NCBI RefSeq assembly: GCF_964030895.1
Contig: NZ_OZ034986.1
Span: 124,001 to 188,000 of the forward strand
Length of the DNA stretch: 64,000 bases
Origin: Spiroplasma endosymbiont of Nebria brevicollis
GTDB lineage: Bacteria > Bacillota_I > Bacilli_A > Mycoplasmatales > VBWQ01
Reading direction: 5' to 3'
Part shown: positions 9,566 to 22,823 of the stretch, one piece after another
Position numbering within the stretch: position 1 is the first letter of the stretch
How the letters are laid out: every line of letters starts with the position of its first letter
Made by a program: the position numbers and the translations under genes
The notes under the pieces: model-generated
Databases searched by the model: none
What the model saw: only the letters and a program-made list of their open reading frames with translations
Told to the model about the DNA's origin: nothing

Positions 9566-10756
9566 ATGACTAAAATTTTAGTTTTAACCAATGCCAAAAT
9601 AGTTAGTACTAACAGCATTATTGAAAATGGGTTTCTAGTGATTAAAAATAATTTAATTACAGAAATTAAGCCAGGAAAATATGAAAAAAACTACAATGAA
9701 ACTAAAGTTATTGATTGTCAAAACCAAACAATAATTCCTGGTTTTATTGATTGTCATGTCCATGGTGGTTATGGTTACAGTTTTATGGATGGTACAATTG
9801 AATCAATTGCAAACTTTGCTCAATTAGTTCCCCAAGAAGGAGTAACTAAGTTTTGTTATGCAACTGTTACTGCAAGTACCAAAGAGATTGATAAAATTTT
9901 ATTAGCATTTGCTCAATATATGAAAACCGAAAATAGTAGTACCAATAAGGCGCGAATTGTTGGTGCTTACTTTGAAGGTCCATTTATTTCACATGAACAA
10001 AAAGGTGCCCATACTGAATCTTTAATTCATATCCCTGATACTAAATTAGTAGCAACATGAAATAAAATTAGTAATAATAATATTAAATTTGTTGTATACG
10101 CACCTGAACTAGACCCTAATTTTAATAATAAAAAAAATTTTACAAGTACATTAATTGCTAATAATATTATTCCGACATTAGGTCATAGTAATGCTAATTT
10201 TCAACAAGTTACCCAAGCAGTCAAACAAGGTTTAACTCATGTTACCCATCTTTACAATGGTATGAGTAGATATGACCATCGTAATCCTGGTGTTGTTCCA
10301 GCAGCACTTTATTATGATGAAATAGTAGCAGAATTAATTTGTGATGGCATTCATGTGAATCTTGATATTGTTGCGTTAACTTATAAGATTAAAGGTGCTA
10401 ATAAGATTTGTATGATTACTGATGCTATGAGTGCCAAAGGCTTAGCTGATGGTGATTATTTCCTAGGTCCATTACCAGTAATTAAAAAAGGTAATCAAGT
10501 AGTAGTTAAAAGTACTGGTAAATTAGCTGGTAGTCTTGCTACCATGATTGCTGGATTTAAAAACTTATTACGAGTAACTAACAATAATTGACAAGATTGT
10601 GTTAAAATGGCTTCGTATAATAGCGCAAAGCAGTTAGGCATAGATAGTATTACTGGTGATTTAGTTGTTGGATTATTAGCAGATATTGTGGTGCTTAATA
10701 AAAATAATGATATTTTATTAACGATTTGTGAAGGAAATATTGTTTATCAAAGTTAA
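9566..10756 (+). CDS. nagA: N-acetylglucosamine-6-phosphate deacetylase (396 aa)
   Basis: Removes acetate from GlcNAc-6-phosphate, giving glucosamine-6-phosphate for NagB. Metal ligands are in place: HVH in IDCHVHGGYG, Glu in YFEGPFIS, His in TLGHSNA, His in THLYNGM, and catalytic Asp in MITDAMSAKG. Length matches the family. The start at 9566 is preferred over an in-frame ATG at 9530 because AGAAGGA sits 6 bases ahead of it. First gene of an operon-like run with nagB and tpiA; a TATAAT at about 9498 may be its -10. Confidence 0.95.
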
Positions 10757-10779
10757 TAAGATTTGGGGAGGTACGAGCA

Positions 10780-11547
10780 ATGAAATTAGTTGTGTTTGAA
10801 ACAAAAAGTGAGATTGCTAAGTTAGTAAGTACGATTATTATTGAAACAATTAAAGAAAATCATAAATTAGTTTTAGGTTTAGCAACAGGCAGTAGCCCGA
10901 TAGAAACTTATGATTTATTGATTAAAGATTATCAAGAGAATCATACTGATTGGTCACAAGTTACCACTTTTAATTTAGATGAATACGTTGGATTAGCACC
11001 AGAGCATAAAAAAAGTTATCGTTATTTTATGAATGAACAATTATTTAACAAAATTAACATTAAAAAGGAAAATACGTATGTTCCTAATGGATTAGGTAAT
11101 GTGACAGAGAGTGCACAAGCATATGAAAAATTACTAGATGAAAAAGGACCTATTAATTTACAAATTTTAGGAATTGGCACTAATGGACATATCGCTTTTA
11201 ATGAACCAGGGACACTTGGAGATACTAAAACCCATGTCGTTAATTTAACCAAAGCAACTATTGAAGTTAATAAAAGATTTTTTGCTAGTGCCAAAGATGT
11301 TCCAACTAAAGCAATAACCATGGGAGTTGATACCATTTTACAAGCTCAAGCTATTGTCTTAATTGCTGATGGAGAAGCGAAAGCGAAAGCCATTTATGAA
11401 TTAGTCCATGGTAAAATTACACCTGATTATCCTTGCAGTTACTTACAAGCCCATGACAACGTCATGATAATTATTGATAGTGCTGCAGCTTCATTATTAA
11501 AATCATCAACTATCCGATATCCGACCAAAAAACTAAGGAGTGAATAA
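10780..11547 (+). CDS. nagB: glucosamine-6-phosphate deaminase (255 aa)
   Basis: Turns glucosamine-6-phosphate into fructose-6-phosphate and ammonia, feeding glycolysis. Visible motifs: substrate-phosphate loop LATGSSP, NLDEYVGL with the catalytic Asp, and the active-site LGIGTNGHIAFNEPG. Ribosome binding site GGGGAGG. Length is normal for Firmicute NagB. One base separates its stop from the tpiA start, so they are probably translationally coupled. Confidence 0.96.
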   Translation: MKLVVFETKSEIAKLVSTIIIETIKENHKLVLGLATGSSPIETYDLLIKDYQENHTDWSQVTTFNLDEYVGLAPEHKKSYRYFMNEQLFNKINIKKENTYVPNGLGNVTESAQAYEKLLDEKGPINLQILGIGTNGHIAFNEPGTLGDTKTHVVNLTKATIEVNKRFFASAKDVPTKAITMGVDTILQAQAIVLIADGEAKAKAIYELVHGKITPDYPCSYLQAHDNVMIIIDSAAASLLKSSTIRYPTKKLRSE

Positions 11548-11548
11548 A

Positions 11549-12298
11549 ATGAGTCGTAAACATATTATTATTGGAAATTGAAAAATGTATAAAAACATGG
11601 AAGATACAAAAATCTTTCTTAATCAATTTAGTAAGTTAATTAAAGGTAAAGTAATTAAATGTGATTATGGTATTGCTGCTAGTTATACTAACTTACCAGT
11701 ATTAAAATTAAATCAGTTTCATAATTTAATTATTGCTGCCCAAAATTGTCATTATGAACCTGAAGGTGCCTTTACTGGTGAAGTTTCAATTAAGATGTTA
11801 AAAGATATTAATGTTAGTCACGTTGTGATTGGTCATTCTGAACGTAGAATGTATTTTACTGAAACAAACGAAGCCATTAATAAAAAATTACATGCCTTAT
11901 TTAATGCTAATATGATTCCAGTTTTATGTTGTGGTGAAAGTGATAGTGAATATGAAGCAAAAAAAACTAATGATATTATTAAAAATCAAATATTATTAGC
12001 GTTAGCTGGTATTAAATCTCAACATGTTACTAAATTAATAATTGCTTATGAACCAATTTGAGCTATTGGCACTGGTAAGACAGCATCTGCTGTTGAAGCA
12101 CAAACAGTTTGCAAAATGATTCGCGATTATATTACTGAATTATATGATGAAAATACTGCGCAAAAAGTTCGCATTCAATATGGTGGTTCAGTAAAACCTG
12201 AAAATATTAAATCATTCCTTGAGCAACCTGATATTGATGGTGCCTTAGTAGGTGGTGCTTCATTACAAGCAGAATCATTTTTAGGATTATTAGTTTAA
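11549..12298 (+). CDS. tpiA: triosephosphate isomerase (249 aa)
   Basis: Interconverts dihydroxyacetone phosphate and glyceraldehyde-3-phosphate. Catalytic residues are present: Lys in GNWKMY, His in IGHSERR, Glu in [14 protein letters not shown]; the phosphate-binding end YGGSVKPEN and GALVGGASL is intact. The first Trp (GNWKMY) is a TGA codon. The ribosome binding site AAGGAG lies in the end of nagB. Confidence 0.96.
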
Positions 12299-12346
12299 CT
12301 TTATTTAAAATATTGTCAATTTTATTAAAATAAGGAGAAACTTATC

Positions 12347-13720
12347 ATGAATTTATCAACTACAAAAATTGCTGCTATGTGGGAAAAATTAGAAAAGGAA
12401 ATTAAGTATTATAGTTTTTCTCATACTATTTTTATTAACCACTTTACCACTAGAACCAAAATTTTATTTTTACTTACTAAAAATGGTGAAGCTACTATGC
12501 AACTAGAGCATATTGGTTTTATCATTTGTTCCAAGACTATTTTTCAAGCTCAAAGTGATAGTACTATTAGTGACCAAGGTGTTATTACTAACGATTATTT
12601 TGTGGGTGAAGTAATTGATGTTAATAATACTTTATTGCCAGGGGTGTACATACATTTAGTAAAAGTGATTAGTGGGCCGATTGTTATTAATGATATTCCT
12701 TTACAATTATTACTAGATGAAGACCGCCATAAAGGAATTGTTAACAATACTTTAGGTTCAAAATTATTTGGTACTGTATTAAATAAAAACTTACGAACTA
12801 AAAGCCAATTTAATAGTACGATTGATAATCAAAAATTTGTGATTACTAGCAAAATTCTTAAGATTAAAAAACGACAAATTCTAAGTTGTGAAGAAGAAAT
12901 TAATAATTTATTAAACCAACAACTACCATTTCTACAGTTATTATCTTTACAAACTACTAATAACGGTAAATATCGATTTCTAAAAGCATTAACACAAATG
13001 GAGTTAATGCACTTAAATAATTTACAACACTTAGCAGTTACTAATATTATGTTAAAACACAAACAGTTAGTAGTCACTGTTATGTCAGGCACAAGCGAAG
13101 ATATTGAAAAATGATTCAACGAAACTAAAAAACCTATTATTAACGGTATTAATGTTCTCAATAAAAAAATTAAACTAATTAATCAACCTGATATTATTAA
13201 GCCTGTAACTATTGCTAACAATATTACAAACTATCAAAATTTATTTCAATTACAGTTAGTTTATAAAAGATTAAAAGTCCAATTTTGTAATTGAAGAAAA
13301 GTTTCACAACCTTTTTTAGAATCGCAAATTGATAATATGGCTTATGGCTATTATTCAGAAGCCATAGATAATTTCAAAGTTGTTCACTATTCTTTTAATA
13401 ATGATTTGCTAGATGATAATTTAATGGAATTTAAAGGTCGAAAGTTATTAGCAGATGCTAATAATACTATTTTATTCCTAACTAATAATATTATCGATAA
13501 TCCTAGTATGATTATTTTAATGAGTAATAATATTAGTAGTAATTCACGAGTAAAAACAATTATTAGTAAAATATCTAAACTACCATTAACTAAACTAAAA
13601 ATTAAACATGATATTATTATTTTCAGTACTAGCAACTATCAAACTATCACTAATGTTATTAGTGAAATTATTTCTGTTTTCAAGTCAGAAAACTTTAAAT
13701 ATATACGACAATTAAAATAA
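12347..13720 (+). CDS. AlaRS editing/C-terminal-domain-like protein without catalytic core (457 aa)
   Basis: The first half lines up by eye with the editing region of alanyl-tRNA synthetase: KTIFQAQSDSTISDQGVI matches the family's KTCFYAESGGQVGDKG type, and VNNTLGSKLFGTVLN stands where the zinc motif NHSATHLLH is expected. No aminoacylation domain precedes it: it starts at the equivalent of AlaRS residue ~450. Zinc ligands are missing: both His of HxxxH are replaced, and the CxxxH segment reads MELMHLNNLQH. The C-terminal half is helical, then alpha/beta as in the AlaRS C-terminal domain. Sits between tpiA and gpmI with its own AAGGAG. Could be a tRNA-binding paralogue rather than an enzyme. 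The family call is inference from pattern. Confidence 0.55.
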
Positions 13721-13736
13721 ACTCCGAGGTGAAATT

Positions 13737-15272
13737 ATGAAGACAAAACAACCAATCTTACTATGTATTTTAGATGGTTTCGGAATCGCTAAAACCAACC
13801 CTAATAACGCTATTAGTCAAGCTAAAACTCCTAATCTCGACTATTTAAATAAAACTTATGCCCATACTGAAGTATTTGCTTCTGGATTAGCTGTTGGTTT
13901 ACCAGAAGGACAGATGGGTAACTCTGAAGTTGGTCATTTACAAATTGGCGCAGGAAGAGTAGTTTATCAATCTTTAACTTTAATTAATAAAGCCATTAGT
14001 GATAAAACTTTTTTTGCTAATGAAACAATTTTAAAAGCCATTAAACATGCCCAAAGTAATAATAGTAGTTTACATATTTTGGGATTATTAAGCGATGGTG
14101 GTGTTCATTCCCACATTAATCATATATTAGCGTTATTAGAAATTGCTGCTAAAGCAAACTTTAAAAATGTTTATGTCCATGCTATTCTTGATGGTCGCGA
14201 TACTAAAAGTGATGTTGCTAAAATCTATGTCCAACAATTATTAGATAAAATGGCAAAATTAAAAACCGGAAATTTAGCTTCTATTTCTGGGCGTTACTAT
14301 GCTATGGACCGTGATAAAAGATGAGACCGCGCCCAAATTGCCTATGATGTTATGGTTAACCATAAAGGTATTACTTTTTCTGACCCCATTGCTTATATCA
14401 ATAGTGAATATGCTGCTGACAGAAATGATGAATTCATTAATCCAGCTTACAATCCTTTGTTTGCTCATGGGAAAATTAGTGATAATGATAGTATTATTTT
14501 TGCTAACTTCCGTCCTGACCGGGCTATTCAATTAGCATCAGCTTTGACTAATCCCAAATATGATTGAAATGTTGTTAATAAAATTCCATCTTTAAAAAAT
14601 ACATTTTTTATTTCGATGATGGAATATGCTGATAGCGTTAAAAAGCAAGGAGTTATTTTTCCACCAACTCCTATGACTGATGTCTTAGGAGAATGATTAA
14701 GCAAACATCAATATCACCAATTACGAATTGCGGAAACGGAAAAATATGCTCATGTTACTTACTTCTTTGATGGTGGTGTCGATATTGAATATTCTTTATC
14801 AACAAGAATTTTAATACCTTCACCCAAAGTTGCTACTTATGATTTAAAGCCAGAAATGAGTGCTCGTGAAATTACAAGGAGATTAGAAAGTGAAATTGCT
14901 AAAAATATTTATGATGTTATGGTCTTAAACTTTGCTAATCCTGATATGGTCGGGCATACTGGTGATTTAAAAGCAGCGATTACTGCGATTGAAGTTGTTG
15001 ACGAATGTATTGGTAAACTATATACTGCTATGAAAAATGTTAATGGTATTTTAATGATTATTGCTGACCATGGAAATGCTGAAATTATGATTGATGTGCA
15101 GGGGGCTATTAATAAAAAACATACATCACAACCTGTTCCCTTTATTATTTGTGAATCAGGCATTAAATTAAAATCATCAGGATGTTTGGCCGATATTGCC
15201 CCAACGTTACTAGAAATTTTAGGATTAGAAAAACCTGAAGTAATGACTAATCAGTCTTTATTAAAAAAATAA
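13737..15272 (+). CDS. gpmI: 2,3-bisphosphoglycerate-independent phosphoglycerate mutase (511 aa)
   Basis: Interconverts 3- and 2-phosphoglycerate using two Mn ions. N-terminal metal motif CILDGFGI; the phosphorylated Ser is in MGNSEVGHLQIGAGR; substrate segments DGRD and FRPDRAIQL and the second metal cluster ADHGNAE are all present. Full family length. Starts 16 bases after the AlaRS-like gene with CCGAGGTG as binding site, so it closes the nagA operon. Confidence 0.96.
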
Positions 15273-15349
15273 GTGTTTTTAATAGTAAATCAATTGTATT
15301 AAAAAATAAAAGGATTATAATGAATACATAAAATTAAATATAGTGTTTT

Positions 15350-15383
15350 CCCCTTTTATTTTTTTAAATAAATAAGAGGGGGT
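15350..15383 (+). terminator. hairpin between gpmI and the accessory pair
   Basis: CCCCTTTTATTT pairs with AAATAAGAGGGG, followed by GTTTATTATTATTTT. It may end gpmI transcription, or act as an attenuator, since it lies about 45 bases before the next start codon. Confidence 0.65.
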
Positions 15384-15428
15384 TTATTATTATTTTAATA
15401 AAATTAACTTTTGAAATGAGGATAAAAT

Positions 15429-15968
15429 ATGCCTGAAGAAACAAATGAAAATGGACGCGCTGATTGAGTGAATAATATTGCTAATGGTAGTTCACAATCA
15501 CCAGTTGCTAAAAAAGAAGAAAATAATAATTTTACATATCTAATCCAAGTAATAGATGGTTCATATAAAGTAACTAAAGATAATATCAAATTTAGTTTTG
15601 ATAAAAAATCAAATCCTGCCTTAACAGAGGATATGGATAATTTTTTTAAAAAAATTAAAGAAAATTTTAACTCCAAAGAAACTAACCAAATTGATATTTA
15701 TATTATTCTGGATAAAGATAAAAAAATTATTGAGTGTCAAGTAGAAATAAACAAAAATGGTAAGAAAGAAAAATTTGAATTAGATGATGGAACAAGAAAA
15801 CAGTTACAACAATGTTTAGGTTCTTTAAAACAAAAGACTATTAATAAACAAAATGAAAATCAAACTACTAAATCAAACAAGGAATGTTTTTCTGCCAATG
15901 ATGTTAATAGTCAAAATATACCAGAACCAACAGGTAGAGACACAAGAACATTAACCCCGAGTAGTTAG
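15429..15968 (+). CDS. hydrophilic accessory protein, unknown function (179 aa)
   Basis: Highly charged, rich in Lys, Asn and Glu, with no membrane segment or signal peptide. Start ATG follows GAGGATAAA; one TGA is read as Trp. The middle (residues ~35-135) could fold as an alpha/beta domain; the C-terminal 45 residues are low-complexity and end PTGRDTRTLTPSS. It lies 36 bases before the large coiled-coil gene and is probably expressed with it. Not recognised; the pair interrupts an otherwise continuous set of glycolysis genes. Confidence 0.75.
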
Positions 15969-16004
15969 TTAAATTTAATATAAATATGAAAAGGAGATAT
16001 AAAA

Positions 16005-18668
16005 ATGCCAATAAGAAACGAAGAATATTGAGATGAACTACAGAGTTTTCTTGCTAATTTCGAAGATTTTAAATCAGTAATTCAAAATGTCATTACTAGT
16101 AATGAAAAAAAAATTGAAGAAGTTGAAACTAAAATTAAAAAGGAAACCTTAGAATTTATTGAAAAAGCAAAAAGTATTGAAAATGATATTAATACATTGG
16201 TATATAATAAACAATTAGGATATATCAAGTATGAGCATAAAGGTATTTGAAGCACCACCATTATTGATGAAAAAACAGAAGTAGATAAACAAAAACAAAA
16301 AGATACAAGGTTGTTTAAAGAAACAAGCGAAATACTAGATAATTTTGCAAAACTAAAAGACATTACGAAAGATACTATTGATGCAAAGTATAATAATGTA
16401 GTTGAAGAATATGTTAAATCTATTATAGATATTAATTCACAAGTAGCATTAGAACATAAAAAAAATACTAGAATAAGAAACGGTAATTTTTTAAATGGTT
16501 TAAATACTATAAATGAAGGAGTCAAAACTAGAAAAGAAACATTACAAAAAGATGTTGATGATTTTATTAATGTTTCTGAAAAAACAGTTGCAGAAATACA
16601 AAAATATATTTTGGATAAAACAGAAGTATTTATAGACTGACTAAAAACTGAAGATTTAGAGCAAAAAATAACTGCTATTGATAATGGAAATTTACTGAAG
16701 TACAAAGTTGTCGTAGATGGTAGTAATGTATCAGTTCAAAAGCAAAAAGACCAAAAAAATTATCAAACATTAAAAAAATTTTATGAAGATCTTGTTAAAG
16801 GTACTGAGCAATTAAAATTTGATTATGAAGAAGATTTGAATAATAGTATGCATGATATTTCTGATAAATCTCCTAAAGAAATTAGTAAAATTAATGTACA
16901 ATCTTTTCTTAATAAATCAATAATTTCGGCAGTGCAAAAAAACAAAATAATGAACAAACTTCGTTCAGAATTAGAGAATAAAAAAGAAGATACTCTAGAC
17001 AAAAATATTAGACCTTACTTTGAAAAAATAGAAAATTATATTGCTAAACCATATAATGAACATTTAAAAAAATATCATTATTTAACTAATACAATTGATT
17101 CAGAGTTTCAAAAAGAATATGAGTTACTAAAATCACTACCAGATAATTATACAAAATTAAAAGAGATTAATGATAAATATAAAAGAAATCGAAAAGAAGC
17201 ATTTGATAATTTTCAAGAAGAGATTAGTAAGTCATTACCAAATATTGATTTTCTTTTAAATCCTAATAATGAATTAGAAGTATATAAACAAGCTATGCTT
17301 TTAAATAAAGATATAACTTCTGAAGAGAGACAAAAATTTCTTGCAACTATCAACAAATTAACTGAAATTAAGTTAAAAATTAAGTCTGACCAAAAGGAAG
17401 ATAGTGCAATTCAAAATCGAGAAACTCCTATATATGATGCAATTGATGAAGTTGAATTTATTAGAAGAAAGACTATACTTAAAAATATATATGATAGTCC
17501 TATAAAAATAGACAATGATGGTACAGCATATGATGATAATGGAGACGTAATTGATGAAGAAATTATTAAATCTTTAGTTTATTTAGAAGAAAATTTAAAA
17601 CTTGACAATGAACGTACTAAACTTGATAGTTCTATTGATGAATGATTCGAAAATATTAACCAAATTAAATCAGCCAAAGCTAAAATTAAAAACTGAAACA
17701 CTTATAAAATTATAACAGCAAGAAATCAAAATTTTTCTCCTTTTAATGAAGAAAAGTTTAAACCTATTGGTAAAGAACGAGTTGAAGATTTAAAAATTTT
17801 TAAGAGTCCATTATCAAATCGAAGAGCACAACAATGAATGGTTAATGGAGTGCGAAAACAAGCATTCCGAGATTTATTATTGATTACTAAGACTGAAAAA
17901 TATCGTTTTAGTAAAACTATTGATGAATTAGAAACTTCACAAAGTAAAAGCAGACTATGAAAATTCTTTAATTCATTAAAAACAGGTTTCAAATGATTTG
18001 GTAAAATAACAGGTATTAGTAAACGTTCAAAACTTTTAGCGCCTTTCTTATTAATAGTTAGCCCTTTTACTACTTTACCATTTGCAGCAATAAAAAGCAC
18101 CTATCATCAAATAAGACAATCATCAAAACCAAATATTTATTTAGAACGTGATACTAAGAGAATTAAAGAATTAAAAGAACAATTAGATGAAAAATGCCAA
18201 AAAATAAAAATTAAATATGCAAAAAAAATGGCAAAACCTGATTCTAAAAGAAGTTTTTTTAATGTTGGAAAGCCTGATTCACAATATTTAGAAGCAGCTA
18301 AACGAGAAATTACTGTTGCTAAAGCAGAGTTTAAGGTAGCAGTTGCAAAAATAACTGTGCATTATGAAAAATGAGCAAAAAAACAAGATACTATTTATGG
18401 AGAAAATGGTAGAGCTAATAAAAAAATAGAAGCAGTTGAGATGTTCTTTAGTGAATTAGAAGATGCTCAAACTCCAAGTGATGCTTATGAAAAATTGAAT
18501 GATGTTACAACTTTAAATCAAGCTGTATCTAAAAGAATAGGTGAAATAGACTATCCAAAAGAAGATTTACCAAAAAATATGAAAAACCTAATAAATGACT
18601 CTGGTATAATAACAGATGAAAATAGAAATAAACTTATTAATACTGATTGAAGCGTACACTTATCATAA
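16005..18668 (+). CDS. large coiled-coil accessory protein, unknown function (887 aa)
   Basis: Lys/Glu/Asn-rich protein dominated by predicted helices with long heptad-like stretches. One hydrophobic segment, LLAPFLLIVSPFTTLPFAAI, lies at about residues 677-697, followed by a second charged helical region of ~190 residues. No N-terminal signal peptide. Ribosome binding site AAAAGGAGA. Several TGA Trp codons. Followed by a strong terminator. Could be a surface-anchored structural protein or a host-interaction factor; no domain recognised. Confidence 0.75.
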
Positions 18669-18740
18669 ATGACTTATTATTTTCGATAGGTAACAATTTC
18701 TTGAATCATAATTATATAGACATGCAATATCATTAAAATC

Positions 18741-18772
18741 AAAGCACAAATAAAAAATATTTGTGCTTTTTT
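18741..18772 (+). terminator. terminator after the coiled-coil gene
   Basis: AAAGCACAAATA pairs with TATTTGTGCTTT around AAAAA and ends in a T run. Confidence 0.88.
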
Positions 18773-18838
18773 AATTATAAACACCGTTTTTCTGTATAAT
18801 AAATATTGAAGTATACAAAAAGAAAGAAGGAATGAATA

Positions 18839-20149
<1,311 letters not shown>

Positions 20150-20177
20150 TTAATTATTATTTGTTTTTAATCAACTT

Positions 20178-20217
20178 TCAAATCATAATCGTATAAAAAA
20201 ATACGGTTATGATTTGA
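20178..20217 (+). terminator. terminator after eno
   Basis: 16-bp stem 20178-20193/20202-20217 with one G-U pair and loop TAAAAAAA. Confidence 0.8.
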
Positions 20218-20292
20218 TTAATATCTAGTTTTTGATTATATTAATAAATATAATAATTATTTATATACACAATTAGAAAAGGATGACTAAAC

Positions 20293-21357
20293 ATGAATGA
20301 CACAGATAAAATAAGAATCGGTATTTTAACTTCTGGCGGCGATGCCCCAGGAATGAACAACGTAATTAATGGTGTTTATAAGACTCTCCGTAGTATGAGT
20401 TTTGAAAATAGCAAAGCAGGTACAGGTAGTACTGATAAAAGAAAATTTGAATTAGTTTTAATTAAAAATGGCTATAAAGGTTTATATGAAAGTGAATTTC
20501 AAACAATTAATGCCCAATGAATACAACTAATTGATTTAGGTACCCAAATGGGGGGGACTATTATTGGTTCAGCTCGCTTTAAAGAATTCGAAAATGAAGC
20601 TACAAGAAAAAAATGTATCGACATTTTACGTAAAGAAAACATTAAAGGTTTAATCGCTATTGGTGGTGATGGAACGACTACTGGTCTGCAAAAGATTAGT
20701 GTTGAATCAGGAATGCAATGTATTGGAATCCCAGGGACGATTGACAATGATGTTAATTCAAGTGAATTTACTGTTGGTTTTGATACTGCTTTAAACACTA
20801 TTGTTGAAAATCTTGACAAAATTCGTCAAACTGCAGATTCACATAGTAGAATCATGATTGTTGAAACTATGGGTCGTGAATGTGGTGACCTTGCCCTACA
20901 TGCAGCAGCTGCTGCCAACTGTGATTTAGTAGCAACCAAAGATTTGAATATTTTAGAACCTGCTTTAATTGAACTAATCAAACAAATGTATACTAAAAAA
21001 CAACGTCGCTCGATGGTAGTAGTTGTAACTGAAAATCTATACGATGTTAAAAAAGTTGCTAAAATGATTGAAGCAGAAACCAAATGTGAAACACGATCAG
21101 TAGTTTTAGGACAAATTCAACGTGGTGGGACAGCCAGTGCTTTTGACCGTTATCTTGCCACAATGATGGGTGTCTTTGCTGCTGAAAGGTTTGCTAATAG
21201 CAACAAATCAAGCATCTGTGTCGGATTACAAGGTAATCGTTTAGTAGCCATTGAAATTCAAGATGCGCTTAATACGCCAAAAACACCAGAAAAAAATTCA
21301 GCACTAGCTGCTAAAGTATTACGCCTATCAGGAATTATTACAAAAAAGAACATTTAA
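20293..21357 (+). CDS. pfkA: 6-phosphofructokinase (354 aa)
   Basis: Phosphorylates fructose-6-phosphate with ATP. Motifs: nucleotide loop TSGGDAPGMNN, GGDGTTTG, catalytic GTIDNDV (base Asp), METMGREC-like VETMGREC, and LGQIQRGG for substrate binding. About 30 residues longer than the usual ~320: a polar insertion (FENSKAGTGSTDKRKFE) lies near residue 37. Ribosome binding site AAAAGGATG. Five bases before the pyk region, so pfkA-pyk form an operon. Confidence 0.95.
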
Positions 21358-21373
21358 GAAAGTGGTGAATCAC

Positions 21374-22744
21374 TTGATTCCAATTATAAAAATAACTAAG
21401 TGTGTAACAACCTTAGGACCTGCATCAACCTCAGCTGAAATTATTCAACAACTAGTTGAAAATGGATCAACTTGTGCACGACTTAACTTTTCTCATGGAA
21501 CTCATGAAGAACATTTAGCGCGTATTGTAACGATTAGAGAAGTTGCAGCAAAACTAAATGTCCCCATTGCTATTATGTTAGATACAAAAGGACCTGAAGT
21601 AAGAACTCATACTTTCAAAGGTGGGAGTGCACAAATTAAAAAAAACGATGTTATTACTGTTATTGATAATGAAGAAATTATTGGTACTGCTGAAAGATTC
21701 TCTGTTAACTATTCAAACCTTTCTAAGGACATGAAAGTTAATGATAACTTATTAGTTGATGATGGGAAATTAACATTAAAAGTTATTAATATCAAAGAAC
21801 ATGTTATTACTTGTCAAGCTTTAAATACACATATTATTAAAGACCGCCGTGCCATTAATATTCCTAATGTAAAATTATCATTACCATTTATTTCTGATAA
21901 AGATAAAGCTGATTTAATTTTTGGTTGTCAACAACAAGTTGATGTTGTGGCAGCATCATTTGTTTGTTCAAAAGCAGATATTTTAGCTATTCGGAAAGTA
22001 TTAGATGACAATGGTGGCAAACATATTAAAATTAATGCCAAAATTGAATCACAATTAGCAGTTAATAATTTTGATGAAATTTTAGAAGTTTCCGATTCTA
22101 TTATGGTCGCCCGTGGTGATTTAGGAGTTGAAATTCCATTCGAAAAAGTACCATTCTTAGAACGTGAATGAATTCAAAAATGTCGAAGTGTTAATAAACC
22201 AGTTATTGTTGCTACGCAAATGTTAGATTCAATGATTGAAAATCCCCATCCCACAAGAGCCGAAGTTACTGATGTATGACTAGCTGTGGATTGAGGTTCA
22301 ACATGTACCATGCTCTCAGGTGAATCAGCGAATGGTAATTACCCAGCATTAGCAATCGCGACGATGAGTAAAATTATTGTTGATGCTGAAAGTCATCAAC
22401 CAGTAAGTAAGATTGCTAATGAATTATTAAAATCAAAAGATACGTTAATTGCTAAAACAATTAAAACTATTATTGATGAGAAACCACAATTTTTAATTAC
22501 TAACAGCCAAGATAGTAAATTCTTAACAACAATTGCTAACGCTCATTTACCAGTATACATAATTCCTATTACCAATAATGTTATTGATTACAATAAGTTT
22601 GTTTTAAATTCTGGAATTTATGCTTATTATGACCAAAAAGGTGTTACAATTGATTTAAATAATACTTTACAAATTCAAGAAGCTATTAGTAGTACTTACA
22701 CAATTCCTGCTAAAGCCAAGATATTAGTAATTGATATTAATTAG
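21374..22744 (+). CDS. pyk: pyruvate kinase (456 aa)
   Basis: Makes pyruvate and ATP from phosphoenolpyruvate. Visible: TLGPAS near the start, [19 protein letters not shown], catalytic Lys region KINAKIESQ, metal ligands in [12 protein letters not shown], and the ATQMLDSM helix. I choose the TTG start at 21374 because GGTGA sits 7 bases ahead; an in-frame GTG at 21362 would add four residues (MVNH) but has no binding site. The extra C-terminal PEP-utiliser domain is absent. Confidence 0.93.
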
Positions 22745-22823
22745 TAGTACTAAACCTTTTTCATCTTTCACTGCTAAATAATCTAGTACTATTCATGTTA
22801 ACAGAAAAGGAATTAGGTAACTT

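Noticed and set aside
11022-11336. Minus-strand frame opposite nagB
   Set aside because: nagB is certain on the other strand and the frame has no gene-like features.
16082-16705. 207-codon minus-strand frame opposite the coiled-coil gene
   Set aside because: Mirror image of a Lys-rich coding sequence; hydrophobic low-complexity product, no binding site.
21362-21373. GTG start for pyk
   Set aside because: It overlaps the only Shine-Dalgarno-like sequence; TTG at 21374 fits better.
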